Shown here: piece by piece, positions 1 to 7,437 of the stretch
Numbering within the stretch: position 1 is the stretch's first letter
Layout of the letters: each line of letters starts with the position of its first letter
Assembly (NCBI GenBank): GCA_041654915.1
Contig: JBAZCO010000008.1
Span: 1-30,518, forward strand
Source: JBAZCO01 sp041654915
Lineage (GTDB): Bacteria; Bacillota; Clostridia; Christensenellales; DTU072
Length of the DNA stretch: 30,518 bases
Reading direction: 5' to 3'
The notes under the pieces: generated by a model
What the model was told of the DNA's origin: nothing
Seen by the model: only the letters and a program-made list of their open reading frames with translations
The model's database searches: none
Program-made: the position numbers and the translations under genes

Positions 1-2
1 GT

Positions 3-854
3 TGTCCTTGTTGTATCATAGGAGCAACCGGTCCAATGGGACCGCAAGGAATACCGGGCCGCCCCGGGCCGCAAGGTGTTCGGGGTGATATTGGTCCGCA
101 GGGAGATACTGGCTGTCAGGGAGCGATGGGACCAAAAGGAAACTCAGGACCTCTAGGTCCTATCGGACCTCCTGGTCCACGGGGACCGAGAGGCGATATT
201 GGTCCTCCCGGATGTCGGGGACCGGAAGGACCCGAAGGTCCGCAGGGTGAACGGGGAATCGAAGGTCCGATTGGCCCCATAGGAATTGAAGGACCTGTTG
301 GTCCTATAGGACCGCAAGGGCCGCAAGGTCCAAAAGGTTGTCAAGGACCGGAAGGCCCGCAAGGCGAAAGAGGATATACTGGTCCTGCCGGTCCTACTGG
401 ACCTACTGGACCTGCTGGCTTATCAGTTTTCTTTGTGGGCGCACAATATTCGGACATCTGTTTTGGAGAACAAACGGGGCGTTTATATCAATCGGGTGAA
501 ACAATCAAGTTTAATCTTGAAATGATAAATGGTGCGCCATATATAAATTATCAGCCCGCATCGGGCATATTTGTAATAAGCAAGCCTGGTAAATATGTCG
601 TCAATGTTACGCTGTATGCCTCGGAAGTCATTGATGGAAACAAAACACAGATTCAACTTAAAATAAATGGAACGGCTGTGTCCTTCCGTGATGTTATTTT
701 ATCCTCAATAAACGGTCCGCCTTTTACATTTACCGATATAATCCAAATAAACAACGAGAATTCTATACTGTGTTTGTTAAACATAGGCAAAGACCTTGTG
801 TTGAGCGAACTTGCGGACTCTGTCGCCTTCATATCCATTTGGGGTCTCGTATGA
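3..854 (+). CDS. Collagen-like repeat protein with C-terminal globular domain (5' partial)
   Basis: The reading frame is open to the left edge: codons before the first ATG (36) read CPCCIIGATGP, so the true start lies outside the window. About 44 uninterrupted Gly-X-Y triplets follow (to about position 420), rich in GPQ, GPI, GER and GPT. A non-repetitive C-terminal domain of about 140 residues begins at LSVFFVGAQ. It is rich in beta-strand-like hydrophobic alternation and ends SIWGLV. This matches BclA-like exosporium or surface collagen-like proteins, whose C-terminal domain trimerises in a C1q/TNF-like fold and whose triplets form a triple helix. At least three triplets carry cysteine (GCQ, GCR, GCQ), which is unusual. 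Location on spore or cell surface is inferred. No U-rich terminator is evident after the stop. Confidence 0.88.
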   Translation, partial: CPCCIIGATGPMGPQGIPGRPGPQGVRGDIGPQGDTGCQGAMGPKGNSGPLGPIGPPGPRGPRGDIGPPGCRGPEGPEGPQGERGIEGPIGPIGIEGPVGPIGPQGPQGPKGCQGPEGPQGERGYTGPAGPTGPTGPAGLSVFFVGAQYSDICFGEQTGRLYQSGETIKFNLEMINGAPYINYQPASGIFVISKPGKYVVNVTLYASEVIDGNKTQIQLKINGTAVSFRDVILSSINGPPFTFTDIIQINNENSILCLLNIGKDLVLSELADSVAFISIWGLV

Positions 855-1042
855 TTAAACAAAAATAGCATATCAAACACTTGATAACAATTTAAATAAT
901 TAGTTTAAATGAGAAAAGTTTTCGTGTTATGCTTATCGCCTTCATTAATTTCATTTAATAACCGCTGGCTCTATTAAAATTTTCCTAGTAATCAAAGAGC
1001 AAATTATCATCTTTGATAGGGTGCGCCTTTGATTAAATGCTC
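855..1042. other. Non-coding gap with AT-rich inverted repeats
   Basis: No credible ORF is present. An A/T-only inverted repeat (ATTTAAA, 7-nt spacer, TTTAAAT) lies near 890-910. A perfect 8-bp inverted repeat, ATCAAAGA (991-998) and TCTTTGAT (1010-1017), lies upstream of the next promoter. A further CTTTGAT copy sits at 1027-1033 and a related TGCTCTTGAC overlaps the -35 region. These could be operator half-sites or simple secondary structure. Confidence 0.5.
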
Positions 1043-1072
1043 TTGACTTTGGGGAGTGTGTTGAGGTAAAAT
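1043..1072 (+). promoter_or_regulatory. Sigma-A-type promoter for the Pr6Pr membrane gene
   Basis: TTGACT at 1043-1048 and TAAAAT at 1067-1072 are separated by 18 bp. They lie 24 bp upstream of the next start codon, which has a strong AGGGAGGTG ribosome binding site. Confidence 0.65.
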
Positions 1073-1095
1073 ATATAATAAAGGGAGGTGAAAGG

Positions 1096-1788
1096 ATGAT
1101 AAAAGATAGATTATTTGCCTTGATTTATAGGTTGTTTGCGACGGTAGTTACAATTATGGGCATATTGGTAACGGTGGGCGTTTTTGGGGGAATTACTGCT
1201 GGAGCAAAAGCGTTTTTATATTATACTTTACAGAGCAATATGTTGGCGCTCGCACTGTTTATCTACCTTGCGGCAAGGAGCGGTTATGACCTTATTAAAA
1301 ACGGGAGATTCGGCAGTGCTGGCTATGTGCCAAGATTTGAAGCTATGGTTATGATTGCCATAACCCTTACGATGTTCGTGTTTTGGGGAATGCTTGCGCC
1401 AATGGCTGGTGAAATGTGGGGGTATTTGTCATCCTTTGGCAACCTTGCTGTGCATACATTTGTGCCTGTCTTAGTAATAGTAGACTATGTGCTTTTTCCC
1501 GAATCGGGACACCTTACCAAGCGAGACCCGTGGCTGTGCTTAATCATTCCTCTTACATATTTTTTAGTTTCCACAATATTGGGCTTTTCGGGAGCGGTAA
1601 CATTCACAGGTTTTGGCGGAGAGGCGACCAGATTTCCATACTTTTTTATCGACTTTGACCAGCAAGGCTGGTTTGTCGCCCTATGGGTGATACTGCTTGC
1701 ATCGATATTTGTCGGACTGATGTACCTTGTCTTATATCTAGATAAAAAATTCAAAAAAAAGCAAATCCTACCCCGAAAAAGCAAATGA
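1096..1788 (+). CDS. Pr6Pr-family integral membrane protein
   Basis: This 230-residue protein is very hydrophobic, with about six predicted transmembrane helices (roughly residues 7-33, 40-58, 80-105, 112-135, 148-170, 192-217). It has a basic C-terminal tail (DKKFKKKQILPRKSK). The motif YFFIDFDQQGW before the last helix, together with the six-helix layout, resembles Pr6Pr-family membrane proteins. That family has no established biochemical role, so none is assigned. The start is fixed by AGGGAGGTG six bases upstream of the ATG. The gene is monocistronic, with its own promoter and a terminator directly after the stop. The family name is from recognition of pattern and not from a search. Confidence 0.7.
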   Translation: MIKDRLFALIYRLFATVVTIMGILVTVGVFGGITAGAKAFLYYTLQSNMLALALFIYLAARSGYDLIKNGRFGSAGYVPRFEAMVMIAITLTMFVFWGMLAPMAGEMWGYLSSFGNLAVHTFVPVLVIVDYVLFPESGHLTKRDPWLCLIIPLTYFLVSTILGFSGAVTFTGFGGEATRFPYFFIDFDQQGWFVALWVILLASIFVGLMYLVLYLDKKFKKKQILPRKSK

Positions 1789-1789
1789 A

Positions 1790-1816
1790 ACTTTGGCAAA
1801 CAAAGTGTTTTCTTTT
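1790..1816 (+). terminator. Intrinsic terminator after the Pr6Pr gene
   Basis: ACTTTG (1790-1795), loop GCAAA, CAAAGT (1801-1806), followed by a T-rich run GTTTTCTTTT. Confidence 0.65.
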
Positions 1817-1870
1817 ATATTGCATTAACCGTTTGCCGCTAACACTCTGCACGGGGTTTGTTTTTGTGCC

Positions 1871-1899
1871 TTGAGTTATAGGGGTATTGGTGATATACT
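1871..1899 (+). promoter_or_regulatory. Promoter of the DUF1835 gene cluster
   Basis: TTGAGT (1871-1876) and TATACT (1894-1899) are spaced by 17 bp, about 70 bp upstream of the first gene of the 1972-3418 pair. The gap from 1807 to 1971 otherwise holds no gene. Confidence 0.6.
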
Positions 1900-1971
1900 A
1901 ATAACAAAAACCAGCAATTATTAAGCCGTTTGAAAAATAGTACAACAAACTCTCTTAAAGAGGATAATTTT

Positions 1972-2859
1972 ATGTTTAATGTGTGTTTTGGATATGGTGA
2001 GGCAGGGCTGTTAAAGCATTACCTTTCTTGGTTTCGTGACAATCGTGGAGTTGATAATTATATTGCTCCATATAAAGAGCGCATCAACGAAAATGCGTGG
2101 GAGGTTATTCTTGCAGATACAAGCTCTGCCGAGGTCTTGCATCTAGGGGCTATGTTCTTGGACATTGGGCGCTTAGACGAAGTTAATTTTGAGCAAGACC
2201 GCAAAGATTTGATAGGTTCATTTTTTCACGAGTTAGGGAAAAGAAAAATTAACAAACTTTATCGGGAAGAAATGGACAAAGTTGACCAAATAGTCCAAAG
2301 GGCGAGGAGCGGGGAAACTTTGAAAATTTGGCAATCCAACGCTCCCTACTCTGCTTGCGGTTATTATTATCTTATTGATAAACTGCAAGGTATAGACTGC
2401 GATATTATTAGTGTTGGACTTAAAGATAAATTTATTGGACACAGAGGACAAGAAGTAACATCATTTGGCTTGAGCAATATTAATGCTTATGACATTGCTA
2501 TTGGTGTAGATTATGCAAAAAGCTTATCCGTTAATGACAGAAATGCCATATCGCTAAAATGGCAAAAATTAAAAAATGAGAATGCAAAGCTCCGTGTGCA
2601 TAAGGAAGGTGAAATTGTTAGCGTCACCCCTGATTTTTTTGATGAGTGTATTGTGCAAAATATTCCCTTAGAACAAGATTTTAAAGAAACTAGTTTGGCT
2701 GTCAATGTATTGGGAAATTGCGGACACTGCATAGAATATTTTTATATATGCAGCAGAATAAACCATATGATTGAACAAGGCGTTTTTCAAGTAATTAAAA
2801 AAGCAAAAAGAAAAGACCCGCCCTATCGCCAAATAATTAGGTTTTTAGGGAACAATTAA
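1972..2859 (+). CDS. DUF1835/DUF3658-type protein of unknown function
   Basis: This is a 295-residue soluble protein. The start chosen is MFNVCFGYGEAG, with AGAGGATAATTTT in front; an in-frame ATG-like extension to 1930 lacks a ribosome binding site. The N-terminus (VCFGYGEAGLLKHYL) resembles the beginning of DUF1835 proteins. The segment SVTPDFFDECIVQNIPLEQDF ... EYFYICSRINHMIEQGVF resembles the DUF3658 domain that usually follows it. No catalytic motif is assigned. The protein ends in a basic segment (KKAKRKDPPYRQ). The next gene starts 13 bp after the stop, so the two are almost certainly co-transcribed. The whole stretch is visibly AT-richer than the aromatic operon, consistent with an accessory origin, but no mobility gene is visible. 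Confidence 0.7.
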   Translation: MFNVCFGYGEAGLLKHYLSWFRDNRGVDNYIAPYKERINENAWEVILADTSSAEVLHLGAMFLDIGRLDEVNFEQDRKDLIGSFFHELGKRKINKLYREEMDKVDQIVQRARSGETLKIWQSNAPYSACGYYYLIDKLQGIDCDIISVGLKDKFIGHRGQEVTSFGLSNINAYDIAIGVDYAKSLSVNDRNAISLKWQKLKNENAKLRVHKEGEIVSVTPDFFDECIVQNIPLEQDFKETSLAVNVLGNCGHCIEYFYICSRINHMIEQGVFQVIKKAKRKDPPYRQIIRFLGNN

Positions 2860-2872
2860 GGAGATATCCCTT

Positions 2873-3418
2873 ATGTTAAATAAACAAAATTATACAGCAA
2901 AATTAGCCCCGCCGGATATTCTTGAAAAAATCAAGGGATACTTAGAGATTTACTACCAAGAGCCAAAGCCAATAGAGGCGCAGGAAAAAATTAGATTTTC
3001 ATTAAACACTTCCTTTGTTCAAGATGAGCATTGTGCCAAACCACGCAAGCTAAGCGATTATATAGAGAAAACTTTTGCGCCAGAAACCTTTTCGGATATG
3101 CTTTTGCGCCTCATTGACGAAAAAGGCTTAAAAGATAGCCAGGTCTATAAAAATGCAAATATAGACAGGCGATTGTTTTCCAAAATCCGAAGTAACCGAA
3201 ACTATTCACCCACAAAGATTACAATATTTTCTTTTGCCTTGGCGCTGCACTTGTCGATAGATGAGGCAAAAGACCTGTTGGGAGTTGCGGGATTTAAATT
3301 TAATATGAACAATAAGTTCGACCTCATATTGAGATATTGCATAGAAGAAAAGATTTACAATATTGCCGATGTAAACGATGCACTTTATTCCTTTAAGCAA
3401 AATTTATTAGGTTGTTAA
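2873..3418 (+). CDS. Small helical, HTH-like protein co-transcribed with the DUF1835 gene
   Basis: This 181-residue protein starts 13 bp after the previous gene, with AAGGAGATATCCCTT in front of its ATG. The C-terminal two thirds (about residues 75-181) contains FSDMLLRLIDEKGLKDSQVY, NIDRRLFSKIRSN and LHLSIDEAKDLLGVAGF. I recognise this pattern as a conserved helix-turn-helix-like module that also occurs attached to or next to macro-domain and von Willebrand A proteins in Clostridia. The helices and the KIRSN segment resemble a Cro/CI-like fold, so nucleic-acid binding is plausible but not shown. The protein may regulate or partner the DUF1835 protein. Downstream, a short hairpin GTCGC/GCGAC lies at about 3421-3437. 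Confidence 0.6.
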   Translation: MLNKQNYTAKLAPPDILEKIKGYLEIYYQEPKPIEAQEKIRFSLNTSFVQDEHCAKPRKLSDYIEKTFAPETFSDMLLRLIDEKGLKDSQVYKNANIDRRLFSKIRSNRNYSPTKITIFSFALALHLSIDEAKDLLGVAGFKFNMNNKFDLILRYCIEEKIYNIADVNDALYSFKQNLLGC

Positions 3419-3493
3419 TTTGTCGCCTCTCAAGCGACCAAATCAGATGATAAAATTGTTATCCTTAAAGCATAAAAAACTTTGAGGTGTAAA

Positions 3494-3661
3494 ATGAAAA
3501 AAGACCTAACAAAAATAGTATTCGCATTGGACAGAAACGACTCAATGGGCGGGCTGGAAAATGATGTCATTGCGGTACTTCAAAGAAGGCAACTTGGAGA
3601 TTCTTGGAAAGATGAAATAGCGCTTGACTTTGAACGCCGTAACAAAACAACAAATAAATAA
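3494..3661 (+). pseudogene. Truncated von Willebrand A (vWA) protein relic
   Basis: A 55-codon ORF with a GAGGTG ribosome binding site starts MKKDLTKIVFALDRNDSMGG. This strongly resembles the N-terminus of a Clostridial vWA family that reads ...EIVFILDRSGSMSGLE. The metal-binding DxSxS (MIDAS) motif is degenerate here (DRNDS). Homology appears to stop after about residue 26, and a charged unrelated tail (RRQLGDSWKDEIALDFERR) runs to the stop. A full vWA domain needs about 180 residues. It is best read as a decayed or internally deleted remnant that may still be translated. The next gene starts 14 bp after its stop. Confidence 0.5.
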
Positions 3662-3674
3662 GGAGGAAACCATT

Positions 3675-4928
3675 ATGCCAAGAGAATATAAAAATTTTGG
3701 TGTTGAATTTTTATTCGATAACGAAGATATAACACGAGCAACAATTAGTTATTTTGCAGAGACCGCAAAAAAGAAAATGAACGGATATAAATATATGTAT
3801 CTGCACTATAAAAATAATAGTATGGAAACGTTTTTAACAAACTTGCTAAACGAAAAAGAAAAACTCTTTGATTTTGATAATATGAATATTCACTGCGCCA
3901 ACAATATTGTTTGGAGATTAAAGGTAATAAGCGTATTGGAGCGCAATTATGGCGACTATGTGCTTGCCCTTTGCAGCTACGAGGATGGTGACGGTCTTTG
4001 CCCTATTTGCTTTATCAATCCCGATGTTTTGCCACGCATAGCCAAAGGCGATATAATTACTGCACAAATTGTAGCTCTTCCTGTATCCTTTGAAGTGTAT
4101 GAAAGCGAGGAAGCGTTTCTAAGCACCTTGCCCGAATGGGAGGGCTTTGAGGGCATGCCTCCAGAAAAAGGGAGAAAGCTTGGAGTATCAAACGGGGCGA
4201 TATTGCCGATTAAATTTTTACTCAATCATCAACCAAACAAAGACGAACCAAATAAAACTCCAAAAAACAACACTGATGACAATATAGTTTTGATTAAAGG
4301 AATCGTTGAAGAATTGCAAGAATCGCCTATAACATTTGGCGAAGCAGAACTTATTTACTACGGCGTAACGATAAATACACAATGGGGAGATTTAGAGCTA
4401 TATATTGGACAAGAGCAACTTGGGGATACAGCGATAGAAGTTGGGGATACCATAGTTGCAAGTTGTATTATATCTGCCGATGTTGCCATTTACGAATATG
4501 ACCAAGGCGCAATATTTAGCAAAGAGAATTTTTACCTTTTACTCCTAGATGCCCTTGAGAGCGGCGACTACTCACGCTTGAAAAACTGTTTGGCTAAGGA
4601 CTGTCATTATCGTTCAAAACATAGTGGAAAAGATATAATTGGCAAGGATGAAATTATTTCTTTTTTAGAGAGCGTATATGAAGCAATACAAAACGCTGAG
4701 AGCAAAGACGATTATCGTTTTTTTGCCTCACATATCACTGCTATTAGACCTAGCGCACCCGAGGATAAACCTGACTTACAATGGAAAGTAAACGATAGTT
4801 GTATCTTAGAAAGTATAGATAATCAATTAATACTCGGCTTTTTCATAACTATTAAGGACAAAAAGATATCCGAAATTTTTGTTGAAACCGACCACAGGTA
4901 CGAGTTTTTTATTCCGAATAACCAATAA
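3675..4928 (+). CDS. Unrecognised multidomain protein with possible OB-like and NTF2/SnoaL-like regions
   Basis: This is a 417-residue soluble, acidic protein. The start MPREYKNFG is chosen because AAGGAGGAAACCATT directly precedes it; the upstream in-frame extension overlaps the vWA relic. Residues about 1-85 are charged and helical. About 90-150 and again 205-275 are strand-rich, with phrases such as KGDIITAQIVALPVSFE and VGDTIVASCIISADVAIYE. These look like two related beta-barrel (OB-like) units. Residues about 283-417 (LLLLDALESGDYSRLKNCLAKDC ... IIGKDEIISFLESVYEAI) look like an NTF2/SnoaL-type domain. There is no signal peptide or membrane segment. The function is unknown and the domain suggestions are by eye only. 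It probably shares a transcript with the next gene (24 bp gap). Confidence 0.6.
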   Translation: MPREYKNFGVEFLFDNEDITRATISYFAETAKKKMNGYKYMYLHYKNNSMETFLTNLLNEKEKLFDFDNMNIHCANNIVWRLKVISVLERNYGDYVLALCSYEDGDGLCPICFINPDVLPRIAKGDIITAQIVALPVSFEVYESEEAFLSTLPEWEGFEGMPPEKGRKLGVSNGAILPIKFLLNHQPNKDEPNKTPKNNTDDNIVLIKGIVEELQESPITFGEAELIYYGVTINTQWGDLELYIGQEQLGDTAIEVGDTIVASCIISADVAIYEYDQGAIFSKENFYLLLLDALESGDYSRLKNCLAKDCHYRSKHSGKDIIGKDEIISFLESVYEAIQNAESKDDYRFFASHITAIRPSAPEDKPDLQWKVNDSCILESIDNQLILGFFITIKDKKISEIFVETDHRYEFFIPNNQ

Positions 4929-4952
4929 AACAAAACTAGCGAAGGACACTTT

Positions 4953-6110
4953 ATGATACAAGCATATAAAATAAATATAGGTGATAAACCCCAATATATG
5001 TACTCAAAGGCACAATTTGAGGAGGTTTTGGGCGCAAGCGGCTTGGTTAATAAAAAAATCGTCCGCTTTTATACAGAGCTAAAGTTCACAGATGATTCCG
5101 TGCTGTGCGGTGGGCTGGGCTATTCATTTATTGTCAATAATATTTTTATTATCGAAACAGAAGACGGTGATTGGTATGAGTTCTATATACCAGCAGAAGG
5201 GGCATTTGCCTTTACAAAAAATATATATTTAAAAGAAAAATTTTTTACTGTAACAGGTGACGAAGTCGATGATATCGTTGTAGCGGAAATAGCTTATAGC
5301 CCTTTTTTACATTATCGGAAAAATACTGTTGTCGGCTTTGAAATTATAGATGACGAAAACTTAGCTTTTGTGCCGTATGGTTTTGACAAAAACTTAAATG
5401 AAGTTCTTCCTCAATCACTAAAATTGCAGTTTGAAGACGGTTCTGCATTAACTATTTTGGGTGACCACGACTATATTTGCGTTAATTTTAACACTTCGAT
5501 TCCCCAAAAGCGGTTTCGCAATAAAGTGATTGCTAGACTAAAAAAAGAGCTAACGCAAGACATTAGCGAAGTAAAAATTAAAGATATAAATAAATTTATT
5601 GAATTTTTCTCCAAAGAACTAACCTATGATGAAAAGCGCAATTATAATTATCGTGGCTTGCAAAATCCTATGACAAGGTTTTGGAGCGTAGATTTATTCA
5701 CTAATACCCAAGGGTATGGGACATTCAACATAAATCATATTAAAGCATACAAGGCTAATAACCCCGCTAGTATCGCAAAAGCATTGTTAACCCTTGCTAT
5801 CGAGTTTATTGAATATATAGACAGCGGCGAACATCATAGGGAATTTAGGGTTTTTAGTTTTGATACAGAGGAAGACAATATAAAAATTACCCACAACCTC
5901 TATTATTATTTTGACAAAAGTACGGTTGAGGAAGTTTGGATAACATTGGAGAAAAAAAGGCGTTATGACGAAAATCTTGTCAAGTTAAAAAAGCAAACTA
6001 GGTGGATTCCTTTTGAGTTTATTGCAGACATATGGTGCATTGGAAAACGCTACAACTTAGATAGCCAATCGCTAAATAAACTGCAAGCGTATTTTGAAAA
6101 AAATCAATAA
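4953..6110 (+). CDS. Hypothetical protein, no family recognised
   Basis: This 385-residue protein is rich in Phe, Tyr, Asn, Lys and Ile. An AAGGACACTTT ribosome binding site precedes its ATG. No signal peptide, transmembrane helix or catalytic motif is seen. The N-terminal half (to about residue 190) alternates hydrophobic and acidic residues like a beta-rich domain (IIETEDGDWYEFYIP, VVGFEIIDDENLAFVPYG). The C-terminal half is more helical (IAKALLTLAIEFIEYID) and ends in a charged segment. It lies 24 bp after the preceding unknown gene, so the two are likely partners in one operon. Codon use is AT-rich like the genes upstream. I cannot assign a function. Confidence 0.6.
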   Translation: MIQAYKINIGDKPQYMYSKAQFEEVLGASGLVNKKIVRFYTELKFTDDSVLCGGLGYSFIVNNIFIIETEDGDWYEFYIPAEGAFAFTKNIYLKEKFFTVTGDEVDDIVVAEIAYSPFLHYRKNTVVGFEIIDDENLAFVPYGFDKNLNEVLPQSLKLQFEDGSALTILGDHDYICVNFNTSIPQKRFRNKVIARLKKELTQDISEVKIKDINKFIEFFSKELTYDEKRNYNYRGLQNPMTRFWSVDLFTNTQGYGTFNINHIKAYKANNPASIAKALLTLAIEFIEYIDSGEHHREFRVFSFDTEEDNIKITHNLYYYFDKSTVEEVWITLEKKRRYDENLVKLKKQTRWIPFEFIADIWCIGKRYNLDSQSLNKLQAYFEKNQ

Positions 6111-6188
6111 TAGCTAGTTTGGCATTCTAAAAATAGAAAAATAAGCATCCAAACTTAATTTTTGGGGTGAAAGAGTATTCTGTGTGGC

Positions 6189-6226
6189 AAAAAAGCTATA
6201 CTTGTTAACTATTGCTTATAGCAAAA
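6189..6226 (-). terminator. Probable terminator of the GH172 gene
   Basis: On the - strand, GCTATA (6222-6217) pairs with TATAGC (6200-6195) across a 16-nt loop and is followed by TTTTTT. It lies between convergent genes. The stem is only 6 bp, so the call is tentative. Confidence 0.4.
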
Positions 6227-6232
6227 GTCCCG

Positions 6233-7279
6233 CTATTCTTTGAGTTGATACCAATATGAAGTGGCACGGATATCTGAGCGCTGTTGGAGATAGGTGAAGT
6301 CTAGTTTCCAGCCGAGGTCTTGAATTGTTACTTTTAAGTCTTGGCGGAAGCGTATTGCGTCGTATGCGTGCCAACGGTAGAGGTTGAACCGTGCGCCTTT
6401 CTTGTAAAGCCCGTTTATGCCAAAAAACTTATCTAGGTAGCGCATCCACGCAAAGGGGCGCTTTCTCCAACGGGCTTGCAGCATACCAAGATATAGGGAG
6501 GAAAAACTGCCATACTCCCCTCTGGGATATTCAAAGTTCCATGCGCCGCCAAAGTAGTCCTCTGTTCCCGTGGTGCATATGGTGGGATATTGGTCGCCGT
6601 CAATATAAAACTTAACTTCGCCCTCTCCCCACCAACGGCGATTGTTGACTTTGTAGGCAAGATAAGTTCCCACATACTGCCCGTTGCCTACAATGCTATC
6701 GTTTATTGTGAATATACCGGGAGTTTCTAGCGGGGCTTCCTTGCGGAATGCGGCGTGAAAATAGGCGGCATCGGCATCTGGCTCACAAAGGGTGTAGTCT
6801 ATTTGATAGTAGACAATAACATTCTTTTCACCTTGATTTTTCAAGGTGATGAGCGCACTTTCCCTAAACGGCATTTGAAAATACGAATTCATTCCGTTTT
6901 TAGGATTTACCGAAATATAGGCGGAATTGACTAGGGTTGGCTCAAAAAAACCGCAGCAGAAAAAATCGGCTAGCGGGGTATCCACAGAGGGCGTCTGCTC
7001 CCCGTCCCAAAACATATTTAGAATGAGGTTGCCGCTCTTTTTTATGTCGCAAGTTATCCAAATATGATTGATGATTCCGCCTTGAGGAATGTTAGCAAGA
7101 GTAAAGTTTTCGCCCGGCTTTATTAGCACAGACGGGCTAACCTTCCAACCTTGTCCTAGGTGTTTTGCCGCTCGCTTGTTTGTACCTTCGGTTGCCAGCG
7201 CTCCTGCATTTTTTTGTCCGTCAAAGTTCTCTGCGCTTATTGAGCGTGATTCGCCTTTTTTTAGGTTGTATAATTGCAT
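6233..7279 (-). CDS. DUF2961 / GH172-family glycoside hydrolase-like protein
   Basis: This 348-residue protein has no signal peptide, so it is probably cytoplasmic. Family landmarks visible in order are IPQGGIINHIWIT (about residues 64-76), WDGEQTPSVDTPLADFF (91-107), WWGEGEVKFYIDGD (216-229) and GTEDYFGGAWNF (238-249). These belong to DUF2961 proteins, now glycoside hydrolase family 172. Characterised members act on fructofuranose/arabinofuranose linkages (difructose dianhydride I or alpha-D-arabinofuranosides). The acidic residues in the last two motifs are the likely catalytic region. The exact substrate cannot be told. The start is supported by GGAGGACTAGTTT before the ATG. It is transcribed divergently from the lipoprotein-esterase gene from back-to-back promoters, suggesting a shared carbohydrate role. 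Confidence 0.85.
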   Translation of the reverse strand: MQLYNLKKGESRSISAENFDGQKNAGALATEGTNKRAAKHLGQGWKVSPSVLIKPGENFTLANIPQGGIINHIWITCDIKKSGNLILNMFWDGEQTPSVDTPLADFFCCGFFEPTLVNSAYISVNPKNGMNSYFQMPFRESALITLKNQGEKNVIVYYQIDYTLCEPDADAAYFHAAFRKEAPLETPGIFTINDSIVGNGQYVGTYLAYKVNNRRWWGEGEVKFYIDGDQYPTICTTGTEDYFGGAWNFEYPRGEYGSFSSLYLGMLQARWRKRPFAWMRYLDKFFGINGLYKKGARFNLYRWHAYDAIRFRQDLKVTIQDLGWKLDFTYLQQRSDIRATSYWYQLKE

Positions 7280-7318
7280 AAACTAGTCCTCCGCTGGGGC
7301 TTTTGATTTCTCAAGGTT

Positions 7319-7347
7319 ATCATACAATAAAAACTCCGTTATGTCAA
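7319..7347 (-). promoter_or_regulatory. Promoter of the GH172 gene
   Basis: On the - strand, TTGACA (7347-7342), 17 bp, TATGAT (7324-7319). It lies 40 bp before the start codon and is divergent from the promoter at 7374. Confidence 0.75.
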
Positions 7348-7373
7348 AATAAACTTTTCCTTGGCGGTCAGTA

Positions 7374-7402
7374 TTGACATTTAAGGGGTTTACCTTTATT
7401 AT
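7374..7402 (+). promoter_or_regulatory. Promoter of the lipoprotein-esterase gene
   Basis: TTGACA (7374-7379), 17 bp, TATTAT (7397-7402). The -35 lies 26 bp from the -35 of the divergent GH172 promoter, so one regulator could control both. Confidence 0.75.
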
Positions 7403-7437
7403 TAAATACATTGCTTGCATTATACAAGGAGCATTGT

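Noticed and set aside
40..420. Regularly repeated GGACC/GGTCC-rich units resembling a tandem repeat or CRISPR-like array, and a - strand ORF across it
   Set aside because: The periodicity is 9 nt and is explained by Gly-X-Y coding on the + strand. There are no constant repeats with unique spacers, and the antisense ORF is a by-product of the repeat.
1972..6110. Phage or integrative element carrying the AT-rich gene group
   Set aside because: No integrase, transposase, att-like direct repeats or phage structural genes are visible. Only base composition suggests transfer.
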